Part shown: positions 61,169 to 64,000 of the stretch, one piece after another
Position numbering within the stretch: the first letter of the stretch is position 1
Layout of the letters: each line of letters starts with the position of its first letter
Assembly (NCBI GenBank): GCA_964408805.1
Contig: CAYPAV010000008.1
Location: forward strand, 124,001 to 188,000
Direction: 5' to 3'
Source: CAYPAV01 sp964408805
GTDB lineage: Bacteria; Pseudomonadota; Alphaproteobacteria; UBA8366
DNA: 64,000 nt
The notes under the pieces: model-generated
What the model was told of the DNA's origin: nothing
Seen by the model: only the letters and a program-made list of their open reading frames with translations
The model's database searches: none
Position numbers and translations under genes: made by a program

Positions 61169-61888
61169 ATGCTTCAGCCGAATGAATTGAGAGCGGCGCG
61201 CGCGTTGTTGGGCGTCAAACAAGGGGAACTCGCGAAAGCGGCGGGTGTTTCGCTCGCGACGCTGAACAACTTCGAACGCGGCATCGGCGATCCCCGCGCG
61301 AGCACCGTGGAATCGATCGAAAACGCGCTCAGCCGAGGTGGAATCACATTCTCGGGCGATCAGGAACTCGACGCGATTTCCTACCGAAAAGTCTTTCGAC
61401 CGAATGCATTTGATGGCTTTAATGCCAGCCGTCAAGTGCTTGAATTTTTGGACGAACACTCTCTTTTGAAAATATCGTCAATCGTCTTTTTTCAGAATAC
61501 TGAAGAGGTTACGGGTGGTGAATTTCACGCGCAAAATGCGGCGATCATGCTCGTGGGTCGCACCCGGATGGTGCTCTTCGACCAAGCGAAATTCTCGGTC
61601 ACCTCGTCGCGAGGGCTCGCCGAAATCGCGGGTATCATGCTTGCCGCCTATTCTCGTCATGAGGAGCAGATTTTTCACATTCCGGAGTTCGTCTCGGATA
61701 CGAGCCGGATCTCGCCCGCTCGGGCGATCGAAATGCTCGGTGAGTACAATCTTGCCTCCTTGAAGGATCCGATGGATTTTTTTGAACTGTTTCGTCTCGA
61801 CAAGGAGAAATTCGCGACCATGGCCGTGCGCGAAGAGCATCCCTTGGGCGGCCTTCTTACGCGGACGAACTCTCGCCTATTAGATTGA
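61169..61888 (+). CDS. XRE-family HTH transcriptional regulator
   Basis: The 239-residue protein has an N-terminal Cro/CI-type helix-turn-helix (about 5-58, NELRAARALLGVKQGELAKAAG then LATLNNFERG). The C-terminal 175 residues do not match a domain I can name; they carry a central segment with AAIMLVGRTRMVLFDQAKFSV and end with charged helices. There is no clear effector-binding fold visible by eye. It interrupts the ratA-cinA order. Operator-like repeats lie just upstream. The ribosome site before the ATG is weak. Its targets are unknown, autoregulation being the first guess. Confidence 0.75.
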   Translation: MLQPNELRAARALLGVKQGELAKAAGVSLATLNNFERGIGDPRASTVESIENALSRGGITFSGDQELDAISYRKVFRPNAFDGFNASRQVLEFLDEHSLLKISSIVFFQNTEEVTGGEFHAQNAAIMLVGRTRMVLFDQAKFSVTSSRGLAEIAGIMLAAYSRHEEQIFHIPEFVSDTSRISPARAIEMLGEYNLASLKDPMDFFELFRLDKEKFATMAVREEHPLGGLLTRTNSRLLD

Positions 61889-62363
61889 TCAACATGGTGA
61901 GAGCGGCCGCAACGGAAGCAGCGCGGACCGCTTGGCGATCCCCCTTGAACTGATGACGCTCGGCGATTGCGGGTTTATCGGCGAGGGCGGCACCGATAAA
62001 GACCAGGCCGACAGGCTTTTCCACCGTACCGCCGCCCGGACCCGCGACGCCGGTAACCGAGACCGCGGCGTCGATTCGGTCCTTGGCAACGGCTCCCGCG
62101 GCCATTTCGGCGGCGACGTCGTGACTGACGGCACCGAAGTTCATCAATGTTTCCAATTTGACGCCGACCGCCGCCTGTTTTGCTTCGTTCGAATAGGTAA
62201 CGAACCCCCCTTCGAAGACGTCGGAGGCGCCCGGAATATCGGTCAGGGCGGCGCTGATCAGCCCACCCGTGCAGGACTCCACCGTCGCCAGACGAAGGTT
62301 TCGGGCCCGGCACAGTTCGATGAGTTCGGTCGCCGAGGCGACGATATCCTTGGCGGTATTCAT
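61857..62363 (-). CDS. CinA family protein (nicotinamide-nucleotide amidohydrolase domain)
   Basis: The 168-residue protein is the stand-alone C-terminal domain of CinA, which deamidates nicotinamide mononucleotide to nicotinate mononucleotide in pyridine-nucleotide salvage. It shows LATVESCTGGLISAALTDIPGASDVFEGGFVTYSN, with the catalytic serine and threonine-rich loop, and AVSVTGVAGPGGGTVEKPVGLVFIG. The ATG overlaps the pgpA stop by four bases. Its 3' end overlaps the end of the HTH gene on the other strand by about 30 bases. Confidence 0.92.
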   Translation of the reverse strand: MNTAKDIVASATELIELCRARNLRLATVESCTGGLISAALTDIPGASDVFEGGFVTYSNEAKQAAVGVKLETLMNFGAVSHDVAAEMAAGAVAKDRIDAAVSVTGVAGPGGGTVEKPVGLVFIGAALADKPAIAERHQFKGDRQAVRAASVAAALTMLINLIGESSSA

Positions 62364-62830
62364 GGCAGGACCTCGATGATCAGCAGGGTCGCGACGCCAG
62401 CATATATGCCGGCAACCACGTCATCTAGCATCACCCCTGCCGCCGATTTCATACGCGCGTCAATGATATTGGCCGGCCAGGGTTTGACGATGTCGAAAAT
62501 CCTGAACAGAACAAAGCCGAACAGGTAGGGAAGGGGAGCCGCCGACAATACGAGGACGGCGATGGCCTGGCCCAATACTTCATCGATGACGATGGAACCG
62601 GGGTCGCTCTCCTCGGTACCGCGCAGATAGGCCGCCGTCGCCCAAGTCCCAAGGATAGCGACGGTGCCAGCGAATAACCCGACCGCAATGGCGCCCCAAT
62701 GGACGTGCAGCAGATAGAGAATCGGCAATGCCGCAAGCGATCCGAAGGTTCCAGGCGCGCGGGGTAACCGTCCGACGAGGAAGAAGGTGGCAATGAGTTC
62801 CGCCGGCCATCCATGTCGGGGGAACTCCAT
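62360..62830 (-). CDS. pgpA: phosphatidylglycerophosphatase A
   Basis: It dephosphorylates phosphatidylglycerophosphate to phosphatidylglycerol in the inner membrane. The 156-residue protein has three or four hydrophobic segments and the family motifs GRLPRAPGTFGSLAALP near the N-terminus, DPGSIVIDEVLGQ in the middle and RIFDIVKPWPANIIDAR, then GVMLDDVVAGIYAGV. The ATG shares one base with the ispDF stop (TAATG), and its end overlaps the cinA start, so the three genes form an operon. Confidence 0.94.
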   Translation of the reverse strand: MEFPRHGWPAELIATFFLVGRLPRAPGTFGSLAALPILYLLHVHWGAIAVGLFAGTVAILGTWATAAYLRGTEESDPGSIVIDEVLGQAIAVLVLSAAPLPYLFGFVLFRIFDIVKPWPANIIDARMKSAAGVMLDDVVAGIYAGVATLLIIEVLP

Positions 62831-63981
62831 TAGCCGGTCATTTCAAGACCCACCACCGCTTGGGCCGCGAGGCCCTCGCGGCGGCCGGTAAAACCCAGCC
62901 GTTCCGTTGTCGTGGCTTTGATATTGACCCGGTCGGCGGGGAGTTCCAACAATCCGGCGACCGAGTCCCGCATGGCGTTGCGATAGGGGCCGATTTTCGG
63001 TTGTTCGCCGATGATGGTGAGATCGACATTGGTGATCCGCGCGCCCCGCTCGGCAACGATGCGCGCGGCCTTTTGAAGGAAGATTGCCGAATCGGCGTCC
63101 CGCCATTGTGCGTCATCTGGCGGGAAATGCTCTCCGATATCGCCCGCGCCGATGGCGCCGAGAAGGGCGTCGGTGACCGCATGCAGGGCGACATCGGCGT
63201 CTGAATGCCCCTCGAGACCCCGCTCGAAGGGAATTTCGACCCCGCAAAGGACGACGCCGTCGCCGCTTGTGAAACGATGGACGTCGAAACCCATGCCGAC
63301 ACGCATGCCCGATACCCCCAACTGCGCCGCCGCCCGTTTGAAATCGGCGGATGCGGTGACCTTGAAATTATCCGGATTGCCTTCGACCACATGAACCGGT
63401 ATGCCCGCTGCCTCGGCAACCGCTGCATCGTCGGTATAGTCGACCATGGCGCGCTCCCGATGTGCCTCCAGGATGGTCGAAAAACGAAATCCCTGCGGAG
63501 TCTGCGCCCCCCAAAGGTCTGCTCGATCAACTGTTTCCGAGATTTCCGACTGGCCGCTTGCGACCCGTTTCAACGTGTCGGAGACCGGTATCGCCGGGAT
63601 GACCGCGTGATGTCCTTTAAGGCCGTCGACGACGCGCGAGATGAGCGCGGCGCCAACGAAAGGCCGGGCCGCGTCATGGATCAAGACGAATTTCGGTGGG
63701 ATGTCGGTCAGGCTCTCCAAGCCGAGAAGGGCCGAATGGTGCCGTTCGTCGCCGCCGGGGACGGGGCTCATGAGGTCCAACCCTTCGACCGCCAGATCGT
63801 AATGCGCCTGATCTTGTTCGTTGATGACCACGCGGACGCCATCGACCTCCGGCGCGGCAAGAAAGCATTGGATGGCGCGGCGCAGGATCGGTGCGCCGCC
63901 GATTGCTTGATACTGTTTCGGTCGGTCGCCGCCGGCCCGCACACCTCGGCCCGCCGCCAATATCAGCGCGATCACATTCAT
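62830..63981 (-). CDS. ispDF: bifunctional IspD/IspF enzyme of the MEP pathway
   Basis: The fused protein carries out two MEP pathway steps: cytidylylation of MEP and formation of the cyclic diphosphate. Residues 1 to about 222 are the IspD half with LILAAGRGVRAGGDRPKQY and LIHDAARPFV. From about residue 226 the IspF half starts with RVGMGFDVHRF, with LEGHSDADVALHAVTDALLGA and IKATTTERLGFTGRREGLA. Fusion of the two is common in Alphaproteobacteria. It pairs with dxr at 24262. Translation starts at 63981, and the promoter is at or beyond the right edge. Confidence 0.96.
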   Translation of the reverse strand: MNVIALILAAGRGVRAGGDRPKQYQAIGGAPILRRAIQCFLAAPEVDGVRVVINEQDQAHYDLAVEGLDLMSPVPGGDERHHSALLGLESLTDIPPKFVLIHDAARPFVGAALISRVVDGLKGHHAVIPAIPVSDTLKRVASGQSEISETVDRADLWGAQTPQGFRFSTILEAHRERAMVDYTDDAAVAEAAGIPVHVVEGNPDNFKVTASADFKRAAAQLGVSGMRVGMGFDVHRFTSGDGVVLCGVEIPFERGLEGHSDADVALHAVTDALLGAIGAGDIGEHFPPDDAQWRDADSAIFLQKAARIVAERGARITNVDLTIIGEQPKIGPYRNAMRDSVAGLLELPADRVNIKATTTERLGFTGRREGLAAQAVVGLEMTG

Positions 63982-64000
63982 CCGGACATCGCTTCTAGCA

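Noticed and set aside
60640..61888. A toxin-antitoxin pair formed by the RatA-like gene and the HTH gene
   Set aside because: The RatA-like protein fits the COQ10 family in its usual place after lipA, the HTH protein is much larger than an antitoxin, and the two genes are separated by an operator-like region.
1..64000. CRISPR arrays, insertion sequences, prophage genes, tRNA or rRNA genes
   Set aside because: No regularly spaced repeats, transposase or phage motifs, cloverleaf sequences or rRNA blocks were found in the gaps, which are mostly under 200 bases.

Overview
The window is a contiguous stretch of GC-rich chromosome from an alphaproteobacterium, most likely Rhodospirillales-like. The signs are an alphaproteobacterial LexA operator (GTTC-N7-GTTC) in front of lexA, a fused ispDF, a pyruvate dehydrogenase E1-beta with its own lipoyl domain, a single LolC/E-type permease, LpxI in place of LpxH, RNase J with no RNase E in view, a COQ10/RatA-type protein and the short ProS form. 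This placement is inferred from gene content and order; no search was run.

Layout. (1) 1-10260, plus strand: the end of the complex I operon (nuoJ partial, nuoKLMN), then birA, coaX, rnj, mce, a DUF1467 gene and tag. (2) 10261-12337: an accessory islet with outward-facing intrinsic terminators, a foldable intergenic element, a minus-strand purine permease and a small secreted protein. (3) 12458-19349: proS, lolC/E, lolD, dnaE. (4) 19369-32886: one long cluster, rpsB-tsf-pyrH-frr-uppS-cdsA-dxr-rseP-bamA-skp-fabZ-lpxA-lpxI-lpxB, covering translation, isoprenoid carrier, phospholipid, outer-membrane assembly and lipid A. lpxD is absent from its usual place between skp and fabZ. (5) 32954-42400: minus-strand gltA and gltX, plus-strand comEC, then minus-strand lexA, moeA, moaC, trpC and trpD. 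(6) 42571-45488: two plus-strand genes (acyl-CoA carboxyltransferase, divergent polysaccharide deacetylase) where trpE/trpG might be expected. (7) ppiD on the minus strand, then tpiA, secG, pyrG, kdsA, eno and ftsB on the plus strand. (8) An AT-richer islet with a lipase-like gene, 53113-54451. (9) pdhA-pdhB-pdhC-lpdA-lipA-ratA, then an HTH regulator. (10) Minus-strand ispDF-pgpA-cinA running to the right edge.

How the genes fit together: most are single-copy housekeeping genes in tight, often overlapping operons. Lipoate-dependent pyruvate oxidation (pdh, lpdA, lipA) feeds citrate synthase and complex I. The MEP pathway (dxr, ispDF) supplies UppS. FabZ, LpxA, LpxI, LpxB and KdsA build lipid A and Kdo, while BamA, Skp, LolCDE, RseP, PpiD and SecG handle the envelope. 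Mce and the carboxyltransferase may act in propionyl-CoA metabolism, with BirA supplying biotinylation.

I do not see a phage, transposon, CRISPR array, toxin system or any clearly undescribed multi-gene system. The points most worth a second look are small: a three-way-junction-like leader before rpsB, the foldable element at 10421-10523, operator-like repeats before the HTH gene, a CtrA-like box and AT-rich tract before pdhA, a lipase-like gene with a stranded lipobox, and the missing lpxD and trpEG.
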